Assembly (NCBI RefSeq): GCF_030123405.1
Contig: NZ_CP126110.1
Coordinates: forward strand, 4,402,001 to 4,466,000
Direction: 5' to 3'
Source of the DNA: Neobacillus sp. WH10
GTDB lineage: Bacteria > Bacillota > Bacilli > Bacillales > Cytobacillaceae
Length of the DNA stretch: 64,000 bases
Numbering within the stretch: the first letter of the stretch is position 1; the number at the start of each line of letters is the position of its first letter. The translations under genes were made by a program, and so were the position numbers. The notes under the pieces are model-generated. The model worked only from the letters and a program-made list of their open reading frames with translations, was not told the origin of the DNA and did not search any database. Shown in pieces: positions 35,024 through 44,560 of this stretch.

Positions 35024-36295
35024 TTATACCCATCCCCTGAACAACACTGCTTCTGCTATTTTTCTTACACCAACCATATAAGCGGCCATGCGCATATTTA
35101 CCTTGCTAGTTTGCGCTAATTCGTAAATATCATTGAAGGATTTGACAAGCTTCTCTCGTAATTTTTCGCTTATTTCCTCTTCAGTCCAAAAATACCCTTG
35201 ATTATTTTGAACCCATTCAAAATAAGAAGCAGTGACATCGCCTGCACCTGCCAACACATCAGGAACAAGCAATATTCCACGCTCTGTGAGTATGTTTGTC
35301 GCCTCAAGCGTCGTAGGCCCATTCGCTGCTTCTACCACAATACTTGCTTTGATACTGTGGGCATTTTCAACTGTAATTTGATTAGAAATCGCCGCCGGCA
35401 CCAAAATATCACAGTCGAACTCTAGTAGTTCTTGATTCGTAAAGATGCCTTCAAATAAGGTGGTTACAGTACCAAAGCTGTCACGCCGATCCAATAGATA
35501 ATTAATATTTAATCCATCTGGATCATATAATGCACCATAAACATCTGAAATTCCAACAATAATTGCTCCTGCATCATGCAAAAACTTTGCGATGTAGCTT
35601 CCTGCGTTTCCAAAACCTTGGATAATCACACGAGCTCCTTTGATCGAAATTCCACGCTTCCTCGCCGCTTCTTCGATACAGATGGTTACTCCCTTTGCTC
35701 CTGCTTTTTCCCTTCCTTCAGAGCCTCCCAGCACAAGTGGTTTCCCAGTGATAAAGCCGGGAGAGTCGTTTTGACGGAGACAGCTGTATTCATCTAACAT
35801 CCAGGCCATAATTTGCGAATTGGTATACATATCTGGTGCTGGTATATCTTTAGTTGGTCCGACAATTTGGCTAATAGCACGTACGTAACCGCGGCTTAAA
35901 CGCTCCAACTCACCAAATGACATCGTTCGCGGGTTACAAATAATTCCGCCCTCTCCTCCACCGAAAGGTAAATCAGCAATCCCGCATTTCATGCTCATCC
36001 ACATCGAAAATGCCTTGACTTCCTCTTCACTTACCCGAGGATGAAAGCGAACACCACCCATTGTTGGTCCAATTGCATCATTATGCTGTGCACGGAAACC
36101 TGTAAAAATTTTAGTCGACCTATCATCCATTCGAACAGGAATCCTGACACTGACTGTTTTCAATGGTTCTTCTAATAAATGATACATATCTTGGTTATAC
36201 CCTAGTTTTTTTAATGCATCATGAATAACAATTTGCGTTGATGTAAGAAGGCTTAATATTTCTTTTTCCTTTCCATCCCCATCAGTAGTCCCCAT
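35024..36295 (-). CDS. gudB: Glutamate dehydrogenase with catalytic-lysine motif changed to Glu
   Basis: A 423-residue protein of the NAD-glutamate dehydrogenase family (RocG 424, GudB 427), aligning end to end with GudB: GPTMGGVRFHP, GPTKDIPAPDMYTN, the Rossmann segment VIIQGFGNAGSYIAKFL, and MVGVRKIAEAVLFRGW. The active-site motif, normally LPYGGGKGG, reads LPFGGGEGG; residue 115 is Glu from a GAG codon. The equivalent lysine is catalytic in this family. K103 and the aspartate of PAPD remain. The frame is otherwise intact. It may be an inactive or altered paralogue. The RocG/GudB choice is uncertain. Confidence 0.9.
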   Translation of the reverse strand: MGTTDGDGKEKEILSLLTSTQIVIHDALKKLGYNQDMYHLLEEPLKTVSVRIPVRMDDRSTKIFTGFRAQHNDAIGPTMGGVRFHPRVSEEEVKAFSMWMSMKCGIADLPFGGGEGGIICNPRTMSFGELERLSRGYVRAISQIVGPTKDIPAPDMYTNSQIMAWMLDEYSCLRQNDSPGFITGKPLVLGGSEGREKAGAKGVTICIEEAARKRGISIKGARVIIQGFGNAGSYIAKFLHDAGAIIVGISDVYGALYDPDGLNINYLLDRRDSFGTVTTLFEGIFTNQELLEFDCDILVPAAISNQITVENAHSIKASIVVEAANGPTTLEATNILTERGILLVPDVLAGAGDVTASYFEWVQNNQGYFWTEEEISEKLREKLVKSFNDIYELAQTSKVNMRMAAYMVGVRKIAEAVLFRGWV

Positions 36296-36393
36296 TTTTG
36301 CACCCCTATTTAGATTTATGTATAGATAAATCTATTGTAGCCGAGCCGAAAAAAAGAATGAACTGTTTTCTATTTTTATTTCTAGTACATAAA

Positions 36394-36509
36394 TTCAATA
36401 AGGTGATGTGAGCAAAGCATAGCATCACCCAGTTCGTTGTAAAATATGTATATTCTATACTGTGTGATAAACTGATTCTTTTTTGCAACGTTCTTTTCCT
36501 TATAAAAAA
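36394..36509. repeat. Interspersed intergenic element, copy C
   Basis: Begins TTCAATAAGGTGATGTGAGCAAAG and contains GCATCACC (which pairs with GGTGATG), TGTATATTC and AACTGATTCTT. It lies between the gudB promoter side and the yugI terminator. Confidence 0.6.
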
Positions 36510-36548
36510 GCCTGGACCAAACTGCAATCACAGCAGGTCTCAGGCTTC
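36502..36548 (-). terminator. yugI terminator
   Basis: AAGCCTGGACC at 36508-36518 pairs with GGTCTCAGGCTT at 36536-36547 with one bulge; on the minus strand TTTTTTAT follows. Confidence 0.8.
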
Positions 36549-36555
36549 TAATGTT

Positions 36556-36957
36556 TTATTTTTTAATTAAATCTTCTCGTTGTGATTGATCAATCCACTC
36601 TTGAAGCTTGTCTTTTAATGTGTTAAATCCTTGTTGGCCTTCTGCTTCAGGAATAATCGCTGCAGCAAGACGCTTACGAGGCTTCTTTGGTTTTGCAGTT
36701 TGTTGAACAGGAGCTTCTTCAGTCGCACGAATCGAAAGGCCAATTTTTCCTGCTTCTTCATCGACAGATAAGACCTTAACCTTAATTTCGTCGCCAACCT
36801 TTAAGTGGTCATTAATATCTTTTACATATCCGTGCGTTATTTCTGAAATATGGACAAGACCTTGTGTATTTTCGTCGAGTGCAACAAATGCACCATATGG
36901 TTGAATACCTGTTACCTTACCTGATAATATACTACCTGTTTCAATTTTTTCTGTCAT
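36556..36957 (-). CDS. yugI: S1 RNA-binding domain protein (general stress protein 13)
   Basis: A 133-residue protein. Residues about 5-75 form an S1 domain (GSILSGKVTGIQPYGAFVAL, GLVHISEI, DEIKVKVLSVDEEAGKIGLSIRA). A basic linker (KPKKPRKRL) and a short tail follow. It matches YugI/GSP13 of B. subtilis (130), which binds ribosomes. AGGAGTG precedes the ATG. It is a monocistronic unit. Confidence 0.92.
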   Translation of the reverse strand: MTEKIETGSILSGKVTGIQPYGAFVALDENTQGLVHISEITHGYVKDINDHLKVGDEIKVKVLSVDEEAGKIGLSIRATEEAPVQQTAKPKKPRKRLAAAIIPEAEGQQGFNTLKDKLQEWIDQSQREDLIKK

Positions 36958-37182
36958 GAAAACACTCCTAATTAAAAAAATTATTTTATCCCATATATAC
37001 GCATTAAAAGATTATAGCATAATAAACGGCTTTAATCAAAAAAGCTTTTAATATTAACAAGGAACTACATACGATTATTTCAGAAATTCTTAACATAATG
37101 TTCAAAAAGGGAATAAGAAACGAAAAATTTACCATGATATACTAATAGTGAGAAAATATCTTTTCAAGAAGAGGTGAACAGT

Positions 37183-37416
37183 ATGAATTCAATCGGCCAG
37201 ATCATTAAAAATAGCCGTGAAAAGCACAATATGACTCAAGAGGAGTTGGCTCAGAGGGTAAGAGTAGGTACTCATACGATTGAGAAATACGAATCTGGGG
37301 AACAAATGCCAGGTACTCAGACAATCTTAAAGTTGTCTACTGTTCTAGATATCCCTGCTTCTGAGTTATTACAACAAAACCAAGTTCATACAGACTCCTC
37401 CCCTACGAATCCTTAA
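37183..37416 (+). CDS. Small XRE-family DNA-binding protein
   Basis: A 77-residue protein almost wholly made of one helix-turn-helix domain (IGQIIKNSREKHNMTQEELA, GTHTIEKYESGEQMPG, ILKLSTVLDIPASELL) and a short hydrophilic tail. AGAGGTG precedes the ATG at 37183. Such single-domain regulators often work with an effector elsewhere. The target is unknown. A strong terminator at 37545 lies on the same strand. Confidence 0.85.
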   Translation: MNSIGQIIKNSREKHNMTQEELAQRVRVGTHTIEKYESGEQMPGTQTILKLSTVLDIPASELLQQNQVHTDSSPTNP

Positions 37417-37544
37417 TATAATCCCTACAAGGTAGAAGCGGTAAAATGTACAGCTTTCTTATTTTTTTATCTTTTCCCGTATAGAAAAAGGAGATACTGG
37501 TAAACCTTAATATATAAGGCTTTCTAGTATTCCCCCCTTTTGAA

Positions 37545-37582
37545 GAGGACAACCAATTCGGTATGTCCTCTATTTTTATTTT
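37545..37582 (+). terminator. Terminator after the XRE gene, at the yugE 3' end
   Basis: GAGGACAACC at 37545-37554 pairs with GGTATGTCCTC at 37560-37570, followed by TATTTTTATTTT. Confidence 0.82.
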
Positions 37583-37844
37583 ATAGAGAGCAAGATTCAT
37601 TCTCTTTGATTGTTAATAATTCCTCTGCTATTTTTAGGCAGCTTTCCATGGGAATAGCTTTTTCAAAAGAAAATTCGTAAATCGCTTGAATTCTTTTTGC
37701 CAGCTTACTCGGATTATTAAGTTCATGGACTGCTTGAATCGTGTCAGCTATTTCAGTCTCATAACCGCCGTTTTTCAAGTGAAAGGGGTCCCATTCATTT
37801 AAAAGATCCACATACTGCAAATTAGTTTGAAGCTCTTTTCTCAT
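37581..37844 (-). CDS. yugE: DUF1871 protein YugE
   Basis: An 87-residue helical protein starting MRKELQTNLQYVDLLNEWDPF, with GGYETEIADTIQAVHEL typical of DUF1871. The length equals B. subtilis YugE (86), which also lies beside patB. GGAG precedes the ATG at 37844; the 46 upstream codons overlap the divergent patB start and are rejected. The function is unknown. Confidence 0.88.
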   Translation of the reverse strand: MRKELQTNLQYVDLLNEWDPFHLKNGGYETEIADTIQAVHELNNPSKLAKRIQAIYEFSFEKAIPMESCLKIAEELLTIKENESCSL

Positions 37845-37932
37845 TTTTTTATCTCCTATTATTTTTACATTTGATGAAAATATTTTATCATAAGAATAAG
37901 TAAGTATAAAAATTGAAACCGGCGGTGAGAGA

Positions 37933-39096
37933 ATGACAATTTTTAATGAAAAGATTGATCGATTAAAGACATCATCAGTCAAATGGGAGCAAACAAAGGA
38001 AATCTTTGGAGAAGCTAATTTATGGCCTATGTGGGTAGCCGATATGGATTTTAAGCCGCCTCAAGCCGTTTTAAAAGCGATAAAATCTCGAGTGGAACAC
38101 GGGGTGTTCGGTTATACCTTTGTCCCTCCATCCACAGCAGGGGCGATTGTAGACTGGCTGTTAAAAAGACATCAATGGGAGGTAAACCCATCATGGCTGT
38201 CATATTGCAGTGGAGTGGTTCAAGCGATTAGTGCTGCAATCCAGTCGTTTACAGAAGAGGGTGATCGGGTGTTGCTTCAATCTCCCGTTTATACTCCTTT
38301 TTTCGAAATGATTAAAAAAAATAACAGAATAGTGGTAAATTCGCCGTTAACACTGGTAAATGAAAAATACGAGATTGATTTTGCCAGCTTTGAAGAGTCA
38401 TTACAACAAGGCTGTAAGCTGTTCTTGTTATGCAGCCCGCACAATCCCGGAGGCAGGGTTTGGACAAAAACTGAGCTATTGAAAATTGGCGAGCTTTGCC
38501 AAAAATACAATTGTCTTATTCTTTCAGATGAAATTCACTCTGATATCATTTTCAAAGACTACCATCATATCCCAGTTGCTTCTTTAAGTGATGTATTGTC
38601 TGAGCGGGTCATCACACTTATTGCACCGAGTAAAACCTTTAATCTTGCGGGGCTGCAGGCTTCTGCCGTCATTATTAAAAACGAAGAATTAAGAAAACAA
38701 TTTAATGAAACCTTATCCCGCCAAGGGGTTTTCTCATTAAATACTTTTGGGTTGATCGGGATGGAAGCGGCTTACAGGGAAGGAGAGGAATGGCTTGAGG
38801 AACTGATTGATTACCTGCAGGAAAACAAAAAATTTGCCATTAATTTTCTTCACGAGCACCTTCCAGAGATTACCTGCATCAAATCTGAAGGAACCTACCT
38901 CCTATGGCTTGATTGCCGGAAACTCAACGTTTCTGATGATGAGTTACGCCACTTATTAATAGAAAAGGGGAAATTGGCACTAGAGCCAGGTACGAAATAC
39001 GGCCCCGGTGGAGAAGGTTTTGTTCGAATGAATATTGCCTGTCCGAAAGAGGATGTAAAAGAAGGGCTTAAACGATTAAAAAGAGCTCTTAAATAG
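37933..39096 (+). CDS. patB: Cystathionine beta-lyase PatB (MalY/PatB aminotransferase fold)
   Basis: A 387-residue PLP-dependent C-S lyase. ADMDFKPPQAV, PVYTPFFEMI, CSPHNPGGRVW, SDEIHSDI and the PLP lysine in APSKTFNLAGLQ are present, ending LEPGTKYGPGGEGFVRMN. The length equals B. subtilis PatB. It cleaves cystathionine or cysteine conjugates to thiols, and so gives a second route to homocysteine besides metC. GGTGAGAG precedes the ATG. It is divergent from yugE. Confidence 0.94.
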   Translation: MTIFNEKIDRLKTSSVKWEQTKEIFGEANLWPMWVADMDFKPPQAVLKAIKSRVEHGVFGYTFVPPSTAGAIVDWLLKRHQWEVNPSWLSYCSGVVQAISAAIQSFTEEGDRVLLQSPVYTPFFEMIKKNNRIVVNSPLTLVNEKYEIDFASFEESLQQGCKLFLLCSPHNPGGRVWTKTELLKIGELCQKYNCLILSDEIHSDIIFKDYHHIPVASLSDVLSERVITLIAPSKTFNLAGLQASAVIIKNEELRKQFNETLSRQGVFSLNTFGLIGMEAAYREGEEWLEELIDYLQENKKFAINFLHEHLPEITCIKSEGTYLLWLDCRKLNVSDDELRHLLIEKGKLALEPGTKYGPGGEGFVRMNIACPKEDVKEGLKRLKRALK

Positions 39097-39130
39097 TAAA
39101 GCATAGCCTTTATGATACCAGTTTTCTTAA

Positions 39131-39232
39131 TTTCTACGCTCTTTTTGTCCTCATGATCCTTCATGAGGACATTTCTTTTGGTTTCTGCACTCTTTTTATC
39201 CTTATGAGCCCTTCATGAGATCATTTTTTTTG
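39131..39232. repeat. Two-unit 51-bp inverted-repeat array (TGTCCTCATG family)
   Basis: TTTCTACGCTCTTTTT at 39131 recurs as TTTCTGCACTCTTTTT at 39182. Unit one holds TGTCCTCATG (39146-39155), six bases, CATGAGGACA (39162-39171). Unit two has a degraded form at 39197-39223. It lies between convergent patB and a PH-domain gene and may serve as their terminator. Confidence 0.8.
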
Positions 39233-39234
39233 AA

Positions 39235-39612
39235 TTATTTTAATACATAATCCGCAAGAACGCTTTGCAGCTCATATATGTTTAAGTTTTTATTAAATTG
39301 CTTCTGGAGTGGAGCAGCATTTCCTGAGATCCAGATCTTTAGTTCAGCGTCTAAGTCAAAATTTCCAGCTGTTTCAATGCTGAAATGAGTGATGTTTTTA
39401 TAGGGTATGGAATGATACTCTACCTTTTTACCTGTTATTCCTTGCTTATCAACAAGAATTAAACGTTTATTTGTAAAAATAAACATGTCACGAATAAGCT
39501 TATATGCTTTATCAATTTGCTCATTTGGTGCAAGAACTCTTGCAAATTCCTTTTGTACCTCCACAGTATTTACCTCAGATGCATTACCCATTAAGCCATC
39601 TAAAAATCCCAC
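39235..39612 (-). CDS. PH-domain protein of the bPH_1 (DUF1696) type
   Basis: A 125-residue protein. It begins GFLDGLMGNASEVN, with a pleckstrin-like core: APNEQIDKAYKLIRD, FIFTNKRLILVDKQGITGKKVEY, IPYKNITHFSIE. It is cytosolic, without signal. The GTG at 39612 follows GGGTGAGG; a GTG at 39621 is also open. Members form oligomeric rings but their role is not settled. Confidence 0.82.
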   Translation of the reverse strand: MGFLDGLMGNASEVNTVEVQKEFARVLAPNEQIDKAYKLIRDMFIFTNKRLILVDKQGITGKKVEYHSIPYKNITHFSIETAGNFDLDAELKIWISGNAAPLQKQFNKNLNIYELQSVLADYVLK

Positions 39613-39684
39613 ATGCCTCACCCTTTCATTCTAATAATCCCATTATACAAAATTAGCCAAATTCTATAAAGCTGTGCTGGAATT

Positions 39685-40869
<1,185 letters not shown>

Positions 40870-40944
40870 TACAAATACACCCCGATTTACTTTTTTATGT
40901 GATACACATATTGTCTATAAATATGGTAATTTAATCAAGCAAGA

Positions 40945-41067
40945 ATATAAAAAAAACTCGCCGATTGGCGAAGACAGAGGCGTAGTTGCCCTTATGCCTG
41001 ATGGGAAAGTTATACTTTCCCATCGGCTGAAAAACCTGTCCCTTTTTTCTAAGGGAACAGGTTCGCC
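40945..41067. ncRNA. Structured RNA-like element with three hairpins; L-box-like 5' part on plus strand
   Basis: Three stems are visible: CGCC/GGCG near 40962-40975, GATGGGAAAGT 41000-41010 with ACTTTCCCATC 41014-41024, and AACCTGT 41033-41039 with ACAGGTT 41057-41063. On the minus strand the first stem ends in eight T and is a clear terminator upstream of the AlaX gene. On the plus strand GGCGAAGACAGAGGCG, TATGCC and GGCTGAAA resemble the first half of the lysine riboswitch, but helices P3-P5 are missing and no gene follows on that strand. It may be a relic; the identity is uncertain. Confidence 0.4.
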
Positions 41068-41103
41068 ATGTCTATTTAATTTTGAATATCTCAACCACTT
41101 AAA

Positions 41104-41436
41104 TTACTTTTTGTCTTTCTTCCGCTGACCGTATGTCATTGGTTGTTGACCTGGTTGTAATCCGCCCATTGTTTGAGGCTTCTGCCCCCCCATCATTTGC
41201 GGGTAGCCTGGCTGTTGAAAACCTCCCATTTGTGGATATCCTCCCATATGTGGACATCCATGCTGATAACCGCCCATCATTTGTGGATGACCATACTGAT
41301 AGCCCCCCATCATTTGCGGGTAGCCTGGCTGCTGAAAACCTCCCATTTGTGGATATCCTGGCTGCTGGAATCCGCCCATCATTTGTGGAAAGCCCATTTG
41401 TTGTCCAGGAGCACCTCCAAATTGTCTTTTTTCCAT
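41104..41436 (-). CDS. Coat-like low-complexity repeat protein (GYPQM repeats)
   Basis: A 110-residue protein of repeated GGFQQPGYPQMMGGYQ units (about six, each rich in Gly, Tyr, Pro, Gln and Met) with a charged tail QRKKDKK. AAGGAGG precedes the ATG. Such Tyr/Gly-rich repeats are typical of spore coat or exosporium proteins, which are cross-linked by tyrosine. Internal repeats are imperfect at DNA level, so the number may vary between strains. The role is inferred. Confidence 0.75.
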   Translation of the reverse strand: MEKRQFGGAPGQQMGFPQMMGGFQQPGYPQMGGFQQPGYPQMMGGYQYGHPQMMGGYQHGCPHMGGYPQMGGFQQPGYPQMMGGQKPQTMGGLQPGQQPMTYGQRKKDKK

Positions 41437-41529
41437 TTTAATCGCCTCCTTACATTCTCCCTGTTAGTGTATGTACCATTTTTAGGAAAAGCTTAGATTC
41501 CTACCTATAAAAATAATAATATTTTTCAT

Positions 41530-41560
41530 CAAAAAAACTATCTCGCAATTGAGATAGCTT
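41530..41560 (-). terminator. Terminator of the SOD-like gene
   Basis: CTATCTC at 41538-41544 pairs with GAGATAG at 41551-41557; on the minus strand TTTTTTT follows. Confidence 0.88.
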
Positions 41561-41567
41561 TGGCATT

Positions 41568-42119
41568 TTATTCTTTTTCGTCTTGAGCCTTTTTTTGGCC
41601 TGCTTTTTTATTTTTAGAAATTTCCCCACAAGCAATTCTCTTCCCTGAATCTCCTGCCGGCTGGCTCATTCCATCATCTTTCCCTTCATGAACCACGATT
41701 GATGTACCTTCTTTTGTAAACAGTGATTTTTTCCCATCCTTTAAAGTGACATTGGGCGCCATTAGGTCTGCCTTAACCGACCCATCATCCTCAACAATTA
41801 AATTCGGCAGGTCTCCAGCATGGGCACCTTTAGGATGAAGCAGACCATGTTCTTTTTTATCAGGGTTAAAATGGTTCCCCGCAGATTTAAAGTCAGGTGC
41901 CATACATTTTCCAGTTTCGTGAATATGGATAGCATGTTCCCCAGCTGGGAGTCCTTTCAAATTTACTGTCATTTTAACACCGCTTGATTGCTCGGCTAAT
42001 GTTACAGTTCCGAGCGAATCGCCTACAGCATTGAACATTTCTACATTTATCTTTTTGATTTCCTTTTCCAAACACCCTGTAAGGATGAGAAACAGGATAA
42101 ACAGCCAGCTTTTCTTCAT
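41568..42119 (-). CDS. yojM: Cu/Zn superoxide dismutase-like lipoprotein
   Basis: A 183-residue lipoprotein (MKKSWLFILFLI, lipobox LTGC). The Cu/Zn-SOD fold follows: HAIHIHETGKC, AGNHFNPDKKEHG, HAGDLPN, SIVVHEGKDDG and the final RIACGEI cysteine. All four copper histidines, the zinc aspartate and both disulfide cysteines are in place. The B. subtilis paralogue YojM is reported to lack two copper ligands, so this copy is more likely active. ATG 42119 follows GGGGGA. The tail is lysine-rich. Confidence 0.9.
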   Translation of the reverse strand: MKKSWLFILFLILTGCLEKEIKKINVEMFNAVGDSLGTVTLAEQSSGVKMTVNLKGLPAGEHAIHIHETGKCMAPDFKSAGNHFNPDKKEHGLLHPKGAHAGDLPNLIVEDDGSVKADLMAPNVTLKDGKKSLFTKEGTSIVVHEGKDDGMSQPAGDSGKRIACGEISKNKKAGQKKAQDEKE

Positions 42120-42210
42120 ATGTATTCCCCCGCTTATAGACAATTTGCCTATAGTATGGACAAACGTACAATGAGCTATTCAAATTCTATGTGACCTATA
42201 TGAATGACAA

Positions 42211-42246
42211 GAAAAAAAGGAACAGTAATTGTTATCTGTCCCTTTG
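42211..42246 (-). terminator. Terminator overlapping the end of a small membrane-protein gene
   Basis: AAAGGAACAG at 42216-42225 pairs with CTGTCCCTTT at 42236-42245 with one mismatch; seven T follow on the minus strand. Confidence 0.75.
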
Positions 42247-42441
42247 AGTAAATTGGTTATTTTTTATTTGTTCCTCTAATTCTTTTGCCTTTTGGGCTTC
42301 CCGCTTAGAAATTTTTATGATGAAACGCATTGTAAAAAAAGCAGCAATCATAAAAATCGTCAGGCTAATGACAGCCGGGATATATTCTGATTTATCCTCT
42401 GGAAAGTACAAAAACAGGGCGAGTACTGACGGTTGAAACAT
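42232..42441 (-). CDS. Small single-pass membrane protein
   Basis: A 69-residue protein with one transmembrane helix (about 22-42, AVISLTIFMIAAFFTMRFII) and a charged coiled tail (SKREAQKAKELEEQIK). GGAAGGAAG lies ahead of the ATG. The length and shape are like many short Bacillus membrane proteins of unknown role. Confidence 0.65.
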   Translation of the reverse strand: MFQPSVLALFLYFPEDKSEYIPAVISLTIFMIAAFFTMRFIIKISKREAQKAKELEEQIKNNQFTQRDR

Positions 42442-42533
42442 TTTTCTTCTTCCTTTCTTCTTAAAGGAACTGCTCTAATTATTATAGCAACAAAAAACAT
42501 TTCACACCAATGAATTACTCCGAGAAGATCCGC

Positions 42534-43280
42534 TTATTTTAACACTTTAATTTTTTTAATGATAACATCCGTTTCAGGTTTGTCCTGTGCCCCCACTGGC
42601 GTGTCTGCAATTTTATCAACAATATCCATACCTTCGATTACCTGGCCAAAAACTGTATGACGGTGATCGAGCCATGGTGTACCGCCGTTTTGATCATAGG
42701 CATCAATAATTTCCTTTGGGTAGCCAGCCTTTTCCATATCCGACTTCATCGATGGATCAAGAGATGTTTTTTGAACAATAAAAAATTGGCTGCCGTTCGT
42801 ATTCGCTCCCGAATTTGCCATTGACAATGCGCCGCGAAGATTGAAAAGATTCTTTGAGAACTCATCTTCAAACGGCTTTCCCCAAATACTTTCGCCACCG
42901 GTTCCGTTGCCTTCCGGATCACCGCCCTGAATCATGAAATCTTTTATAACGCGATGAAAAATAAGACCATCATAATATCCATCTTCGCTATGCTTTACAA
43001 AGTTTTCAACAGCTTTTGGAGCATATTCAGGGAATAATTTGATCTTAATAGTTCCCATGGATGTTTCCATTTCCACTAGTTTTTCATTTTCTGAAACCTC
43101 AGTTGAAAGCTGTGGATAGACAGCATTTGCCACTTCTTTATCTCCTTTCTTCTGCTCTGTTTTTTGCGCATCAGTTTTTGTTTTCGATTGAGTGTCTTCT
43201 TTCTTCGAGCTTGTCCCACAAGCTGTCAATACTAAAACAATCGTCATTACTGTAAATAGTATTTTCAAATTCTTTCTCAT
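42534..43280 (-). CDS. Peptidyl-prolyl cis-trans isomerase lipoprotein (cyclophilin type)
   Basis: A 248-residue exported foldase. The signal MRKNLKILFTVMTIV ends at lipobox LTAC, followed by a lysine-rich linker. The cyclophilin domain (about 78-248) has FHRVIKDFMIQGGD, the catalytic arginine in that block, and NSGANTNGSQFFIV. The ATG at 43280 follows GGAGGG; the preceding five codons overlap this site. It helps folding of exported proteins at the membrane surface. It stands alone. Confidence 0.92.
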   Translation of the reverse strand: MRKNLKILFTVMTIVLVLTACGTSSKKEDTQSKTKTDAQKTEQKKGDKEVANAVYPQLSTEVSENEKLVEMETSMGTIKIKLFPEYAPKAVENFVKHSEDGYYDGLIFHRVIKDFMIQGGDPEGNGTGGESIWGKPFEDEFSKNLFNLRGALSMANSGANTNGSQFFIVQKTSLDPSMKSDMEKAGYPKEIIDAYDQNGGTPWLDHRHTVFGQVIEGMDIVDKIADTPVGAQDKPETDVIIKKIKVLK

Positions 43281-43400
43281 ATATAATCCCTCCATTTTTA
43301 CACTTTAACCGAAATTTCATTTTTTTGCACTTTGTTTTTAATTTAGACTATTTCATTATAAAATGAAAGATAGAAAAAATTGCAGTAAGGAGTGGTTTTG

Positions 43401-43781
43401 GTGGCAGAATTACAGGTTGGTGAAGTTGTAACGGCGATTTATAAAACAGGGAAATATATTGGAGAAATAACTGAGATCCGCCCGCAGCATTATCTAGTCA
43501 GAGTTTTAGCGGTCATGAAACATCCTATGCAGGGGGATCTGCACAATCCAAAAGAAGCTGATGTGCTTATTTTTCATGAAAGACGAGCGCTCAGCTTGAG
43601 GGAGCAGGCCAATATACCCAAGCAAATGGTTAAACCATTTGAAAACGAAGTCCCAGATTATATGGAATCTCTAAAAGAAGCCGTTGCTAAAATGAAAAAA
43701 GAACTAGCTGAGATACCTTCACAATGGGCTGAGATGAGCATTAGATCGTTAGAATCATTGGAGAAGGATTATAAATTTTAA
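43401..43781 (+). CDS. kapB: Kinase-associated protein KapB
   Basis: A 126-residue protein matching KapB of B. subtilis (128): VVTAIYKTGKYIGEITEIRPQHYLVRVLAVMKHP in parts, QGDLHNPKEADV, FHERRAL and MVKPFENEVPDY. KapB is required for phosphorelay input by KinB. No lipobox is seen here. The GTG at 43401 has AAGGAGTG about seven bases ahead. It converges on kapD with a shared terminator, as in B. subtilis. Confidence 0.93.
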   Translation: MAELQVGEVVTAIYKTGKYIGEITEIRPQHYLVRVLAVMKHPMQGDLHNPKEADVLIFHERRALSLREQANIPKQMVKPFENEVPDYMESLKEAVAKMKKELAEIPSQWAEMSIRSLESLEKDYKF

Positions 43782-43788
43782 GCAGATA

Positions 43789-43824
43789 TAAGGCCAAATC
43801 AATTTGAATGATTTGGCCTTTTAT
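43789..43824. terminator. kapB/kapD bidirectional terminator
   Basis: AAGGCCAAATCA at 43790-43801 pairs perfectly with TGATTTGGCCTT at 43809-43820. It runs up to the kapD stop codon. Confidence 0.9.
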
Positions 43825-44444
43825 GCAAATTCATTTAGTAGCTTTGAAAAATCAACTCGATCGCCAATCGTCGTTGGTTTTGGTTTTTCCAAATAGCGTT
43901 TATCCTTTTCAACGAGTTTGAATATATTATAGGTAGTCATTGCGTCATCAAGTGCCCGATGATGCCGTCCCGTCCCTTCTTTGCCATATTCCTGTACAGC
44001 TTTCCATAAACCTGTTTGATTTTGATCACCAAAGAAACGTTTATATTCCATTGATAGATCTAATTCAGCACCATTAAAAGGAAAATCAGCCCCCGCCATT
44101 AAACAATTATGCCGCAGTACCTTCATATCCATGTTTCCCCAAGTAACAATTGTGGTTTCAACATTCTCTTTATTGAACTCCGCCAATTTTTTAATAAGTT
44201 CATAAATCGATAACCCATTGTCAACCTGCTGCTGTGAAATATGTAAAAATGATTTACAGCGGTCTGATAACTTAGGGAATTTTAATGGAGTAACATAGGA
44301 TGAGAATTGCTCCGTAATCTGATCATCAACGACAGCTACAATTCCGACCTCAATAATTTCTGCGAAAAAGTCTTTAATACGAACATTTCGTTCAGGCATT
44401 GTGAACTCAAAATCAATGAATAAATATTGTCGCTTTAATCTCAT
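43821..44444 (-). CDS. kapD: Sporulation inhibitor KapD (DEDD exonuclease fold)
   Basis: A 207-residue DnaQ-like 3'-5' exonuclease fold: FIDFEFTMPE (ExoI), VTWGNMDMKVLRHN (ExoII) and HHRALDDAMTT (ExoIII). It matches KapD of B. subtilis (205), which inhibits the KinA/KinB entry to sporulation. ATG 44444 follows AAAGGTGG. Its order with kapB is conserved. Confidence 0.93.
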   Translation of the reverse strand: MRLKRQYLFIDFEFTMPERNVRIKDFFAEIIEVGIVAVVDDQITEQFSSYVTPLKFPKLSDRCKSFLHISQQQVDNGLSIYELIKKLAEFNKENVETTIVTWGNMDMKVLRHNCLMAGADFPFNGAELDLSMEYKRFFGDQNQTGLWKAVQEYGKEGTGRHHRALDDAMTTYNIFKLVEKDKRYLEKPKPTTIGDRVDFSKLLNEFA

Positions 44445-44560
44445 CTTTTTCACCACCTTTTCTTTTCCTGCTTACTACCATTATATAAAGAAACCTGTAC
44501 AAAAAATTGTGCTTTTTTTCTATTTTTTCGCCTATAAGAAAGGAATACTTTCCCTTCAGA

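Noticed and set aside
41133..41496. Plus-strand frames opposite the GYPQM repeat gene
   Set aside because: Mirror frames of a low-complexity gene; the minus strand has the ribosome site and a sensible repeat protein.
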